Shown: positions 44,510 to 53,080 of the stretch, one piece after another | How the letters are laid out: each line of letters starts with the position of its first letter | Numbering within the stretch: the first letter of the stretch is position 1 | NCBI GenBank assembly: GCA_946887075.1 | Contig: CAMPKA010000013.1 | Location: 13,873-77,872, forward strand | Direction: 5' to 3' | From: an uncultured Salinimicrobium sp. | GTDB lineage: Bacteria; Bacteroidota; Bacteroidia; Flavobacteriales; Flavobacteriaceae | Length of the DNA: 64,000 nt | Made by a program: the position numbers and the translations under genes | The notes under the pieces: generated by a model | The model's database searches: none | What the model was told of the DNA's origin: nothing | The model's input: only the letters and a program-made list of their open reading frames with translations

Positions 44510-45955
44510 TCATTCCATTACTGACCAGATGGAGTATCCGTCGGCCGGAGCTTCGAGAACCGCCGTCCCAGTGGCATCCGTTTTTACCACCCGGTCGGTA
44601 CTCAGGCTGTAATCCATCAGGGATCTGTTGTTCCAGCCGGTCTGCACAGTTCGTCTTCTGGTCGCACTGTCCGTACTGATATAGAGGATAAGGCCGGGGT
44701 TCGAGGCATTGCCCTTCCTTTGCATCACGTATTCGTCCTCATCCGAATAAAGCACCTCCACCGGCCCCGTAGCCAGCGTGTTATGAATTAGAATGAGCCT
44801 TTTGATCTTCTCCTTGAAATCAGCGTTCTCATAATCCGAATAAAAGATGGTGGGATAACCGGGATGGGTCAGGATAAAGGCATAAGCCTGCAGTTTGTTA
44901 TCGGTCTCGATCCTGTTGTCTTCGTGGGTATCCTTCTCGGTATCATGGTTGGCTGTAAAGGTCACAGCCTTATCAGGATAAGTCTGCCACAGCATGTTTC
45001 TGGTCAGGTAGGTAAGATCATCAAACCTGTCAAAGGCTTCCTCCAGTTTGTAAAAGGTGGCAAAGTCAAAAACACCGCTCCCGGTGGCCTCCACATAATC
45101 TTCCAGCACCTCTGCATCCCCGTTCCAGAGTTCAGCGACTGAAAAACCTCCGACCTCATCAAGCCATTCCTTTACCACCCACGGCTCATAGCCCAGGACA
45201 TAGTCAAATCGCCAGCCATCGAAACCCATTTCATTCATGTAGTACTTGGCGACGGAATTCTCATTCTCCCAAAGCCATCCCTGAACGTATTCCTGGTTAT
45301 GGTCCAGATTGGTCTCCTCGTAAAAAAGGCTGCCCTCGTCATAAGGACTTGTGCTGTTGGGATAAAAATTTTCGTAGTTCCTGTTAAACAGCCCTGAGGC
45401 ATTGCCATGGGTTTCATCAAACAGTGTATAGGTCATCTTGTCCCGGTATGGGTTGTATTCGAGGCCGCCCCCGGAATTATGATTGATCACGATATCGGCG
45501 ATAACCTCGACTTCATTATCATGGGCTGTGGCAATCAGGTTTTCCAGCTCTTCCCTGGAACCAAACCGGGTTTCCACGGTTCCGTGCTGGTTGAAATTTC
45601 CAAAATCGAAATAGTCGGAGACATCATACCCCATGGAGTACCCCCCGGATTGTCCTTTGGTGGCCACTGGAAGCCAGATCCTGTCAATTCCTGCATCTGC
45701 CCAATCGTCAACTTTGTCGGCAAGAAGATCCCACCATTCGAATCTCGGTTCCACATCCCAATAAAAGGCCTGCATCATGACCCCTGACCCGTTGTCATAG
45801 GAGGCTAAATCAAGAGGTTCGGGCTCTTCCACAGGCGGCTCAACCCCTCCTCCGTTCCCCGGATCGGGAGGCCCGTCAGGGGTCTCATCCTTGGAGCATG
45901 AGAAAATGGTCAGCATTGCCAGCAGGAGAGGAAGTATACATTTTTTCTTTTTCAT
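44510..45955 (-). CDS. Alpha-amylase lipoprotein, GH13, archaeal (GH13_7-like) type
   Basis: A 481-aa endo-alpha-amylase with lipobox FSC (Cys20) and a Gly/Pro/Glu-rich linker (25-48), typical of surface-exposed lipoproteins. Catalytic residues are Asp251 (GWRFDYVLGYEPWVV), Glu275 (SVAELWNGD) and Asp338 (TANHDTEKD). MQAFYWDV, KGQSGGYSMGYDVSDYFD and GTVETRFGS closely resemble Pyrococcus-type amylases, as does the end YSIWSV. It is last in the susC-susD-susE transcript but lies after a strong terminator. It probably makes the first cut in extracellular starch. Confidence 0.93.
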   Translation of the reverse strand: MKKKKCILPLLLAMLTIFSCSKDETPDGPPDPGNGGGVEPPVEEPEPLDLASYDNGSGVMMQAFYWDVEPRFEWWDLLADKVDDWADAGIDRIWLPVATKGQSGGYSMGYDVSDYFDFGNFNQHGTVETRFGSREELENLIATAHDNEVEVIADIVINHNSGGGLEYNPYRDKMTYTLFDETHGNASGLFNRNYENFYPNSTSPYDEGSLFYEETNLDHNQEYVQGWLWENENSVAKYYMNEMGFDGWRFDYVLGYEPWVVKEWLDEVGGFSVAELWNGDAEVLEDYVEATGSGVFDFATFYKLEEAFDRFDDLTYLTRNMLWQTYPDKAVTFTANHDTEKDTHEDNRIETDNKLQAYAFILTHPGYPTIFYSDYENADFKEKIKRLILIHNTLATGPVEVLYSDEDEYVMQRKGNASNPGLILYISTDSATRRRTVQTGWNNRSLMDYSLSTDRVVKTDATGTAVLEAPADGYSIWSVME

Positions 45956-45977
45956 GTTGTTGATTTAAGGGTAAAAA

Positions 45978-46001
45978 AAAGGCTGCGGTAAGGCAGCCTT
46001 T
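45978..46001 (-). terminator. strong intrinsic terminator between susE and the amylase gene
   Basis: AAAGGCTGC (45978-45986) and GCAGCCTTT (45993-46001) form a perfect 9-bp stem with a 6-base loop. On the minus strand it is followed by a run of Ts (45971-45980 is GTAAAAAAAA on plus). It would reduce read-through into the amylase gene. Confidence 0.85.
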
Positions 46002-46018
46002 CAATTGGAGTTAATCGG

Positions 46019-47161
46019 CTATTCCGTCATCTGTTCGATAAAGATATACCTTCCCGTGAGATCATTGAACCAGATATCGTAGGTCCCTTCAGGAACCGGA
46101 ATGTTCGGACCGTTCATAGTGGCTTTCCCTGAAGGGAAAGTATCCCCGCCCCAGTTGATATCCCAGGCATCTGCCGCCCGGAATTTAATCTCTCCGTCAG
46201 CGAGGGTAGCTCCGTTGTAATACCATAGGTGCGGATTGAACTCCGACTGAGTCAGGTCAACATCAGCTCCCCATCCGTCTGCACCGGTCTCGTACAATCC
46301 TGCCGTGGCGCTTCCCAGGAAACCGATGGTCTCGTACACCGCAGCTCCGCTGGCGTCATAAGGTTCGAAGCTGTAGGTCATTTCGTCGACATTCACCGTA
46401 AGCGTGTAATATCCCTCGGTATCCACCGTAAAGGCACCCGGATCAGCACCCAGAATATCGCTGCTGGTCAGGGTACCATTGTCCAGACCCCACTGAGGCT
46501 GCCATTGTCCCAGAACCTCCAGTAACTTGAACTCTCCGGCATTGAATTTCCCGGTGAAGTAGTAGAGATCAGGATTGGTCGGGTCGCGGAACAAGGGAAT
46601 ATTGTTCGCGTTATTATTCCACTGGTCAGGAGTAGCATTTCCGACAAGGTAGAAGTTTCTGAAGACCTCTTCTTCCCCTCCGCTCTCCGGAAGCAATACT
46701 GTCAGGGACTGTACCTCGGATACATGCGCAAGTTCTCCAGCGGTCCCCACGGAAGCCACAACCCTGAAATAAAGGGTTCCGGTGTTGGGCATTTCGGTTT
46801 CCGGGTCATTGTCCAGACCTGCGTCCTCAGCTAAATTGAGCAATTGCTGGACGGTCACGGCGATGTTGTTTCCGTCTGTAGCCCCAAGAACCGTGAAATT
46901 CTCAAAATCGGCGCTGGTCGATCCCTGTAGCTCATAGGTAACATTGGTCGGAACATCGGTCTCGATAGTATTCCATACAAAACGTTCTGCATTGTTCTCA
47001 GCCGTCTGATCGGTCAGCACATAAGTGGAACCGAAGGTGTTGATAAAGGCGATTCCTTCAGGATCGGGCTGGGTGGTGAATACGACATCATCATCGCTCG
47101 AGCAGGAAGTCAGTCCGGCCGTAGCAACAAAGGTCATTATGAGCACTAAAAATTTTTTCAT
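46019..47161 (-). CDS. susE: SusE/SusF-like outer-membrane starch-binding lipoprotein
   Basis: A 380-aa acidic lipoprotein with signal ending LTSC (Cys20). The N-terminal SusE domain (about 25-155) is followed by two tandem starch-binding modules (about 165-270 and 275-375). The aromatic residues WQPQW, WNNN and WDINWGG are candidates for stacking with glucose rings. It lies 17 bp after susD. Family role: surface binding of starch and malto-oligosaccharides next to the SusCD transporter. It could equally be named SusF; two modules fit SusE better. Confidence 0.9.
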   Translation of the reverse strand: MKKFLVLIMTFVATAGLTSCSSDDDVVFTTQPDPEGIAFINTFGSTYVLTDQTAENNAERFVWNTIETDVPTNVTYELQGSTSADFENFTVLGATDGNNIAVTVQQLLNLAEDAGLDNDPETEMPNTGTLYFRVVASVGTAGELAHVSEVQSLTVLLPESGGEEEVFRNFYLVGNATPDQWNNNANNIPLFRDPTNPDLYYFTGKFNAGEFKLLEVLGQWQPQWGLDNGTLTSSDILGADPGAFTVDTEGYYTLTVNVDEMTYSFEPYDASGAAVYETIGFLGSATAGLYETGADGWGADVDLTQSEFNPHLWYYNGATLADGEIKFRAADAWDINWGGDTFPSGKATMNGPNIPVPEGTYDIWFNDLTGRYIFIEQMTE

Positions 47162-47178
47162 TTTTCTTGGTTTTATAA

Positions 47179-48795
47179 TTAGTATCCTGGGTTTTGTGTA
47201 AGATTGGTATTGACTCCCAGATCTGAAGCCGGGATTGGGTACAGGTTGCGGAAAGGTTCAGTGGTCATACCCTGAGGCACATTTCCCTTCCAAGCCCACA
47301 CACCATTCTGGGTGAACATTTCGAACCTGATCAGATCTGTTCTTCGTTTGGCCTCCCAATAAAGCTCCCGACCTCTCTCGTCAATAATGAAATCCAGAGT
47401 AAGTTCGTCCATCTCCAGATTATGAGAGGGTCCGTCGTAGGCCCTTTCCCGGAGCAGGTTCACGTATTCAAGCGCCTGGTCCATACTTCCGTTTCCACCG
47501 CGCAGAACCGCTTCTGCGTACATCAGGTAGATATCCCCCAGCCTGAACAGTGGAAAATCGGTGTCGGGATGTTCCCCGGTTGGATCTGTTCCGGGATTTC
47601 CCTCTGAATCAATGTTCTTGAATTTGGCCACCGCATATCCGTGGCTGAACTGTGTGATATCGTTGATCTCCAGACTTTGCCCTTCCGTAAAGAACATCTC
47701 CCTTTCGTCTTCTGATTCGGCACCATCAGGGAAAAGGCTCACGAATTCCGGAGTGGTTCGAAGACCGCCCCATCCTGAATTCACTCCGAATTCTGAAGGC
47801 GGCATGTCTCCTCCGATCGCTGCACGAATGATAAAGGTCATGCCTCCGAAGGACCGCGTATTAAGTCCATCGAAAGCAATCGGAAAGATTATCTCATCCT
47901 GTGCCCCGTTTTCGTCATTGTCTGCCAAAAAGAGATATTCATATTCGGGCACCAGGCTGTACCCGGCATCGATGATTTTTTGGGTATAGGTAATGACCTC
48001 ATCATATCGTTCGGTACCGGTATATTCCTCGGCATTGAGGTAAAGGTTGGCCAGCAATGCCCAGACCGCTCCGCGATCGGCCCTTCCATATTCGTTCTGA
48101 CGGGCCGCCACCATCTGTTCCTCAATGGCCAGAAGTTCGCTCTCGATATAGTTGAAAAGCTCCGCCCTCTGGATTTGTTCAGGTAAAAAGGCCCCCACAG
48201 GATCCTCTTCTGTAACGAAGGGAGGATTCCCGAAAAGATCGAGGGCATGATAATAGCTCAGGGCTCTTAAAAAACGCGCTTCTGCTCTGAACGTCTGGAT
48301 CTCCTCCCGATCAGCCTGGTCGATGCCGTACCGGCTCAGATTTTCATCACTGGACTGGCGGATAAAGGCATTGGTCTGAGCAACCTGGTACATGATCCGG
48401 GAGTACATCGTTCTGATGAACTCGTTTCCCGAGGTCCACACCTGGGCATGGAGATCCAGAATGGTTCCGTCATTCCATCCGATGACTGCCTCGTCGGTGG
48501 GGAGTTCCTGCAACATCCAGTAAAGCCGGAGATACTGGGAAAATCCTTCGTCCAGTCCTTCCAGGTCAGGGCTTCCGGCAGGTCCCTGCTGTCCGCTGAC
48601 CGCCAGGCCGGCGTACAATTTGGCCAGGAAGTTCTTATAGTTTTCAGGATCGCTGAAGATCTCATCCGCACCCTCCCGATTGTCCTCGGGAGAGAGCTCC
48701 AGTTCACTTTCGCAGGAGCCCAGAAGGACCAGCCCGAGGAAAATGACGAGGATTGATTTTATTCTGCTATACATGTTCATATTTTTATGGTTCAT
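47179..48795 (-). CDS. susD: SusD/RagB family starch-binding lipoprotein
   Basis: A 538-aa surface lipoprotein that forms the lid on SusC. The lipoprotein signal ends LLGSC. TPR-like helices follow (RAEARFLRALSYYHALDLFGN is the classical SusD stretch). The C-terminal RagB/SusD part includes FPLFRLGDIYLMYAEAVLRGG and ELYWEAKRRTDLIRF. The first ATG directly follows the susC stop; two later in-frame ATGs (48780, 48774) are alternative starts. It works with SusC and SusE in oligosaccharide import. Confidence 0.95.
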   Translation of the reverse strand: MNHKNMNMYSRIKSILVIFLGLVLLGSCESELELSPEDNREGADEIFSDPENYKNFLAKLYAGLAVSGQQGPAGSPDLEGLDEGFSQYLRLYWMLQELPTDEAVIGWNDGTILDLHAQVWTSGNEFIRTMYSRIMYQVAQTNAFIRQSSDENLSRYGIDQADREEIQTFRAEARFLRALSYYHALDLFGNPPFVTEEDPVGAFLPEQIQRAELFNYIESELLAIEEQMVAARQNEYGRADRGAVWALLANLYLNAEEYTGTERYDEVITYTQKIIDAGYSLVPEYEYLFLADNDENGAQDEIIFPIAFDGLNTRSFGGMTFIIRAAIGGDMPPSEFGVNSGWGGLRTTPEFVSLFPDGAESEDEREMFFTEGQSLEINDITQFSHGYAVAKFKNIDSEGNPGTDPTGEHPDTDFPLFRLGDIYLMYAEAVLRGGNGSMDQALEYVNLLRERAYDGPSHNLEMDELTLDFIIDERGRELYWEAKRRTDLIRFEMFTQNGVWAWKGNVPQGMTTEPFRNLYPIPASDLGVNTNLTQNPGY

Positions 48796-51714
48796 CTAAA
48801 AAGTAAGGTTCAGGCCAAGGACAAACATTCTTGGCCTCGGATAGAAGTTATTGTCTATTCCACCGGCAATCTCCGGGTCCAGACCTTCGTAATCCGTTAT
48901 GGTCAGCACATTGGTGGCCGTCAGCGAGGCTCCGAAATCCACCTTTTCTCCCGGGAAGAGATAGCCCACCGAGATATTGTCCAGCTTCACAAAATCAGAG
49001 CTCTGGATGTAGTAATCCGAAAAGAATTGGTTATCGATGAAGTCAGTTTCCAGGACATTGGCGTTAAAGTTGGAATAGTAAGGCTGTGGCGTAACGGTTC
49101 CGGCACTTCTGAATCCGGTGCTGGATTGCGTGTTATTATACATATATCCACCGAAACTTCCTCTGAAGGTAAAGCTGAAGGTGAAATCTTCATAGGTGAA
49201 GTTACTGGTAAAGCCCATAAAATAGTCGGGAGAAGCTTTCTTATAGGGTTGCCGATCCACCTCAGTGATGACCCCATCGCCATTAACATCTACATAGGCA
49301 CCTTCGATCGGATCGCCGTTTTGGTCATATACCTGTCTGAATACAAAGAAAGTGGTGGGATCGATTCCGGTTTTCCAGAGTTGGATCATGTTTCCGACCC
49401 CTCCGCTGATCCCTCCCTGCGGAATGAAGAAGTTCGGATTGTCCCCGAGGGAAAGCTTTTCGATCTCCAGGTCCTGAAAGGTGATGTTGTAGTTCAGGCT
49501 CCAGTTCGCCTTTTCTGTTCGGATCACGTCCGCGTTAAGTCCTACTTCGATCCCTTTGCTCACGGTCTGGCCGACATTGGTCAGCAGCAGGTCGGAAAGG
49601 TTCGCTCCGGCCGGCACCGGCACTTGTGCCAGAAGCCCGTCGGTAGTCCTGTGATAGGCATCGACATTTCCGCTGAACCTGTTATCGAAAAAGCCGAAGT
49701 CCAGACCGACGTTGTAAGTCTCGAGCTCTTCCCATCGCAGGTCCCGATCGTACTCTTCCGGACGTAGCGTCTGATAGAAGGTTTCGCCGAACTGATAGCT
49801 CGCGCCTTCGGTACTCGGTGTGAAATAGGCGATATATCCGTAGTTGTCTCCGATTTCATAGTTACCCGTAACCCCGTAACCCGCACGTAGTTTTAATTGT
49901 GAAATGGTTTCGGAATCCTCCAGGAAACTTTCGTTGTCAATCTTCCACCCGACGGAGACGGCAGGGAAACGGCTCCAGCGGTTTTCCTCACTGAATCTCG
50001 AAGACCCGTCCATCCGGTAGCTTCCTGAGATCAGGTACCGGTCCGCAATATCAAAGGAGGCCCTGGCGAAATAAGATTCAAGGGCATTCCTGTTGATGAT
50101 TCTCGGAGCTACCACCCATTCGTTGTTTTCGGTATACCTTCTGGAGCTTTCGATATAAAACTCCTGGAAGGAGTGTCCTGCGGTAAGATCGATCTCCGTG
50201 TCAAGGGATTCCAGGAATGGCTTGTAGTTAAAATAAAAGTCCAGGAGCGTATTTCTGTTGAAGCCCCCATAGATCTCCTCGTTGGGAATGTTTTGGATGA
50301 CGGTGGCAGAGGTCACAGGAACAAAGTTGAAGCCTTCGTTATCCGCGTAATCGATTCCGGCATTGAGGTTGAATGTCAGGGCCTCAAGGAAAGGCAGGTC
50401 ATAATCCACATTGAAGTTGGAGATCACCCTTTTAGTCTCCCCTTCCGAATCTCTTTGGAGCAGCAGGGCGACCGGGTTCCGGGTAGCCTGTTGCAGCGCT
50501 TCATCATTCGCGTTCCTGAATTCGAAGAAACCTCCGAAAGGGCTGGTCGGATCGTATACTGGTTGGGTTGGATCCATACTTACCGCTGCCCCTATGGCTC
50601 CCTGATTGGCGAAATCGTTGGCGTCTATACTTGCTTTAGTGGTCAGCGTCAGCTGAAGGTCATCGTCGAGAAGATCTGCGTTCAGTGCCACATTCAGCGC
50701 GTTTCGCTCATACAGATCTGTCTTGAGCACTCCGGTCTGGCTGGTATTGTTGTAGTTCACCCGGTAGTAGAAATCATCAAATCCCTGGGTCAGGGTAAGG
50801 TTGTGGATCGCCCCGACTGAGGTCTGGTAGATCTCTTCCTGCCAGTCTGTATTGCTTTCCCCGAGTAGCTCCAGATCCGTACCAGGAGTACTGGCAATCA
50901 GGTCTCGGAACTGGTCCGCATTTAGGACATCCACATAGTCTGTAACTGTTCCCACCGAGGTCTTGAGGTCATAGGAGAATTTGAGCTCCGAATCTTCTTT
51001 TCCTTTTTTGGTGGTAATCAGAATCACTCCGTTGGAGGCACGGGACCCGTATATCGCAGTCGCGGAGGCATCCTTCAGCACGACGAAATCTTCGATCTCA
51101 TGCGGGTTGATCGCATTGAGTTGGTTCCTCACGCCCTGCACCCCTCTTTGGTCCAGAGGCATTCCATCCACCACGATCAGCGGGGAATTGTTGGCGGAAA
51201 GGGAGGACCCTCCCCGGATTCTGATCTCGGCCCCTCCTCCAGGAGCACCGTTGCCGGAGGTGATTCTGACCCCTGCCGATTTTCCTGCTATGAGTTGTTC
51301 AGGAGACACGATGGCCCCCTGGTTGAATTCTTCAGCAGAGATCTGTTCCACCGCTCCGGTTGCGTCCTGTTGGGTAGTGGCCCCGTAACCGATCAGAACC
51401 ACTTCCTCTAAAAGGGCTGCATCAGAAGAGAGGACAACGTTGATCGTCTCCTGGCCGGTATAGGGAATTTCCTGCGAAGCAAAGCCCACATAAGAAAAGA
51501 CCAGTACATCATCGAGATTGACTCCTGTGAGTGTATATTCCCCATCGAAGTTGGTCGTCGTACCGGTACTGGTGCCCTTGATGATGACATTGACGCCGGG
51601 GATCGGCATCCCCGTGTCCCGCTCGGTGACAAGCCCACTGACGGTGGATTGTGCAAAAAAGCTCATTGGCATCATAAATATCAGAAGCAATGTGCTTTTG
51701 AATAATGTTTTCAT
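48796..51714 (-). CDS. susC: SusC/RagA family TonB-linked outer-membrane transporter
   Basis: A 972-aa TonB-dependent transporter with a signal peptide (MKTLFKSTLLLIFMMPMSFFAQ). A carboxypeptidase-regulatory-like domain (about 25-100) carries SGLVTERDTGMPIPGVNVII. The plug domain (about 110-225) contains GGGAEIRIRGGSSL and SATAIYGSRASNGVILITTK, and a 22-strand barrel ends in LGLNLTF with terminal Phe. It is first of the susC-susD-susE operon, divergent from the LacI regulator. A LacI-type palindrome lies about 110 bp upstream. It imports malto-oligosaccharides (inferred from locus content). Confidence 0.96.
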   Translation of the reverse strand: MKTLFKSTLLLIFMMPMSFFAQSTVSGLVTERDTGMPIPGVNVIIKGTSTGTTTNFDGEYTLTGVNLDDVLVFSYVGFASQEIPYTGQETINVVLSSDAALLEEVVLIGYGATTQQDATGAVEQISAEEFNQGAIVSPEQLIAGKSAGVRITSGNGAPGGGAEIRIRGGSSLSANNSPLIVVDGMPLDQRGVQGVRNQLNAINPHEIEDFVVLKDASATAIYGSRASNGVILITTKKGKEDSELKFSYDLKTSVGTVTDYVDVLNADQFRDLIASTPGTDLELLGESNTDWQEEIYQTSVGAIHNLTLTQGFDDFYYRVNYNNTSQTGVLKTDLYERNALNVALNADLLDDDLQLTLTTKASIDANDFANQGAIGAAVSMDPTQPVYDPTSPFGGFFEFRNANDEALQQATRNPVALLLQRDSEGETKRVISNFNVDYDLPFLEALTFNLNAGIDYADNEGFNFVPVTSATVIQNIPNEEIYGGFNRNTLLDFYFNYKPFLESLDTEIDLTAGHSFQEFYIESSRRYTENNEWVVAPRIINRNALESYFARASFDIADRYLISGSYRMDGSSRFSEENRWSRFPAVSVGWKIDNESFLEDSETISQLKLRAGYGVTGNYEIGDNYGYIAYFTPSTEGASYQFGETFYQTLRPEEYDRDLRWEELETYNVGLDFGFFDNRFSGNVDAYHRTTDGLLAQVPVPAGANLSDLLLTNVGQTVSKGIEVGLNADVIRTEKANWSLNYNITFQDLEIEKLSLGDNPNFFIPQGGISGGVGNMIQLWKTGIDPTTFFVFRQVYDQNGDPIEGAYVDVNGDGVITEVDRQPYKKASPDYFMGFTSNFTYEDFTFSFTFRGSFGGYMYNNTQSSTGFRSAGTVTPQPYYSNFNANVLETDFIDNQFFSDYYIQSSDFVKLDNISVGYLFPGEKVDFGASLTATNVLTITDYEGLDPEIAGGIDNNFYPRPRMFVLGLNLTF

Positions 51715-51824
51715 AAATTCTGGTTGTTAGTTTTACAATTTATTAACCCCTGTATGATCACTTTCCGGGAATAAATGTAATTATTTACTTACGAAGATAT
51801 TAGGCGATTTCTGACTGCAGGGGA

Positions 51825-51840
51825 ACGAAAACGATTTCGT
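51825..51840. promoter_or_regulatory. LacI-family operator between susC and the regulator
   Basis: ACGAAAACGATTTCGT is a 16-bp near-palindrome (14 of 16 positions) centred on CG, the usual form of LacI-family sites. It is the only such palindrome in the 210-bp susC/lacI divergent region, so it probably controls one or both promoters. Confidence 0.65.
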
Positions 51841-51924
51841 GTTGAAAACTTTTGAGCTCCGGAGAAATTGATTATAATGTTATAATTTTACAAATGCATC
51901 CTCCGGATCGATAAAAACATTACC

Positions 51925-52950
51925 ATGAAACCCAAACTCACTTTGAAGCAGATCGCCAGGGAACTGGACGTTTCTGTTTCGACTGTTTCCAAAGCGCTCC
52001 GGGACAGTCTGGAGATAAGCGAGGAGACCCGACAGAAAGTGAAGGCCTTTGCTAAGCTTTACAACTATAAACCCAATAACATCGCCCTGAGTTTGAAGAA
52101 CAGGAAGACCCGTACAATCGGTATAGTGCTTCCGGAAATCGTACACGATTTCTTTGCCACGGTCATCAGTGGCATTGAGGAGGTGGCCAACAGCAAGGGT
52201 TATAATGTCATCATCTGCCTGTCGAACAACTCCTTCGACCGGGAAGTGATGAATATGGAGATGCTGGCCAACGGGAGCACTGACGGCTTTATTCTTTCGG
52301 TTGCCAAAGAAACCCAGCAAAAGGAGGATTACCATCACCTGGAAGAGGTGATCAATCAGGGGATGCCTCTGGTACTAGTGGACCGGATCGTCGATGCCAT
52401 CACCTGCGATAAAGTGATCATAGACGATACCCAAGGAGCAAAAAAGGCTGTCCAAAAATTAATTGATCTGGGGTGTCGAAGGATTGCCATTCTGACCACA
52501 GTCGATTACGTCAGCGTAGGGAAGTTGAGGACCCAGGGTTATCTTCAGGCCCTGGAGGAAAACGCCCTTGAGGTCGATCAGAATATGATTCTTAAGATAG
52601 AGGATATGGATCAGTGCGATAGGGAGATCGCCACTTTTCTCAGCAGCGTAAAGGTGGATGCGATCTTTGCGGTGAATGAACAATTTTCCGCGAGCGCAGT
52701 ACGTGCCTTACATCAACAGAACCTCCGGGTTCCCCAGGATGTCCAGCTGATCAGTTTTTCTGATGGAGAACTCTCCAAAAGATTTATTCCCAGCTTTTCC
52801 ACTATTAATCAACACGGGACAGAAATGGGCGCCCGGGCAGCTCGTTTGCTCATCGAGCGACTTGAGCGGCCTGTGGATTCGGAGGAAACCTTTGTCACGG
52901 AGATCATCAGGACCAGTCTGATCGAAAGGGAATCCACGCGTAAGACCTAA
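51925..52950 (+). CDS. LacI family transcriptional regulator of the maltose/starch locus
   Basis: A 341-aa regulator. The N-terminal HTH (TLKQIARELDVSVSTVSKALRDS, about 6-28) is followed by the hinge helix (about 45-60, NYKPNNIALSLKNRKTR) and the periplasmic-binding-protein effector domain with RTIGIVLPEIVHDFFATVISG. It is divergent from susC and followed on the same strand by the maltose transporter. The ligand is probably maltose or a glucose phosphate ester (inferred). It is of MalR type, unlike the membrane SusR of Bacteroides, which is absent here. Confidence 0.93.
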   Translation: MKPKLTLKQIARELDVSVSTVSKALRDSLEISEETRQKVKAFAKLYNYKPNNIALSLKNRKTRTIGIVLPEIVHDFFATVISGIEEVANSKGYNVIICLSNNSFDREVMNMEMLANGSTDGFILSVAKETQQKEDYHHLEEVINQGMPLVLVDRIVDAITCDKVIIDDTQGAKKAVQKLIDLGCRRIAILTTVDYVSVGKLRTQGYLQALEENALEVDQNMILKIEDMDQCDREIATFLSSVKVDAIFAVNEQFSASAVRALHQQNLRVPQDVQLISFSDGELSKRFIPSFSTINQHGTEMGARAARLLIERLERPVDSEETFVTEIIRTSLIERESTRKT

Positions 52951-52986
52951 AATAAGGCGGCCCTGCCCACACTTCGAATATTTTTC

Positions 52987-53080
52987 TATCTTTGAACCTG
53001 ATTTTATCAAAACCTGTATGTTCTCTTTCCTCAAAGTTTTGATAAGTCTGACAAGCTTATCGTAATCAAACACTACGATA
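52987..53080 (+). promoter_or_regulatory. promoter element and structured 5' leader of the maltose transporter gene
   Basis: A TATCTTTG -7 element (52987-52994) predicts a start near 53000. The leader then holds three inverted repeats. H1 is TTATCAAAAC 53004-53013 with GTTTTGATAA 53036-53045 (perfect 10 bp). H2 is GATAAG 53041-53046 with CTTATC 53056-53061. H3 is ATCGTA 53059-53064 with TACGAT 53074-53079, directly before the ATG at 53081. H1/H2 and H2/H3 share arm bases, so neighbours cannot form together. This could be an attenuator- or riboswitch-like leader, or H1 may be a two-half-site operator. Confidence 0.55.

Noticed and set aside
48787..49767. 326-codon plus-strand frame opposite susC
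   Set aside because: Antisense to the conserved SusC barrel; no homology recognisable and codon pattern typical of a mirror frame.
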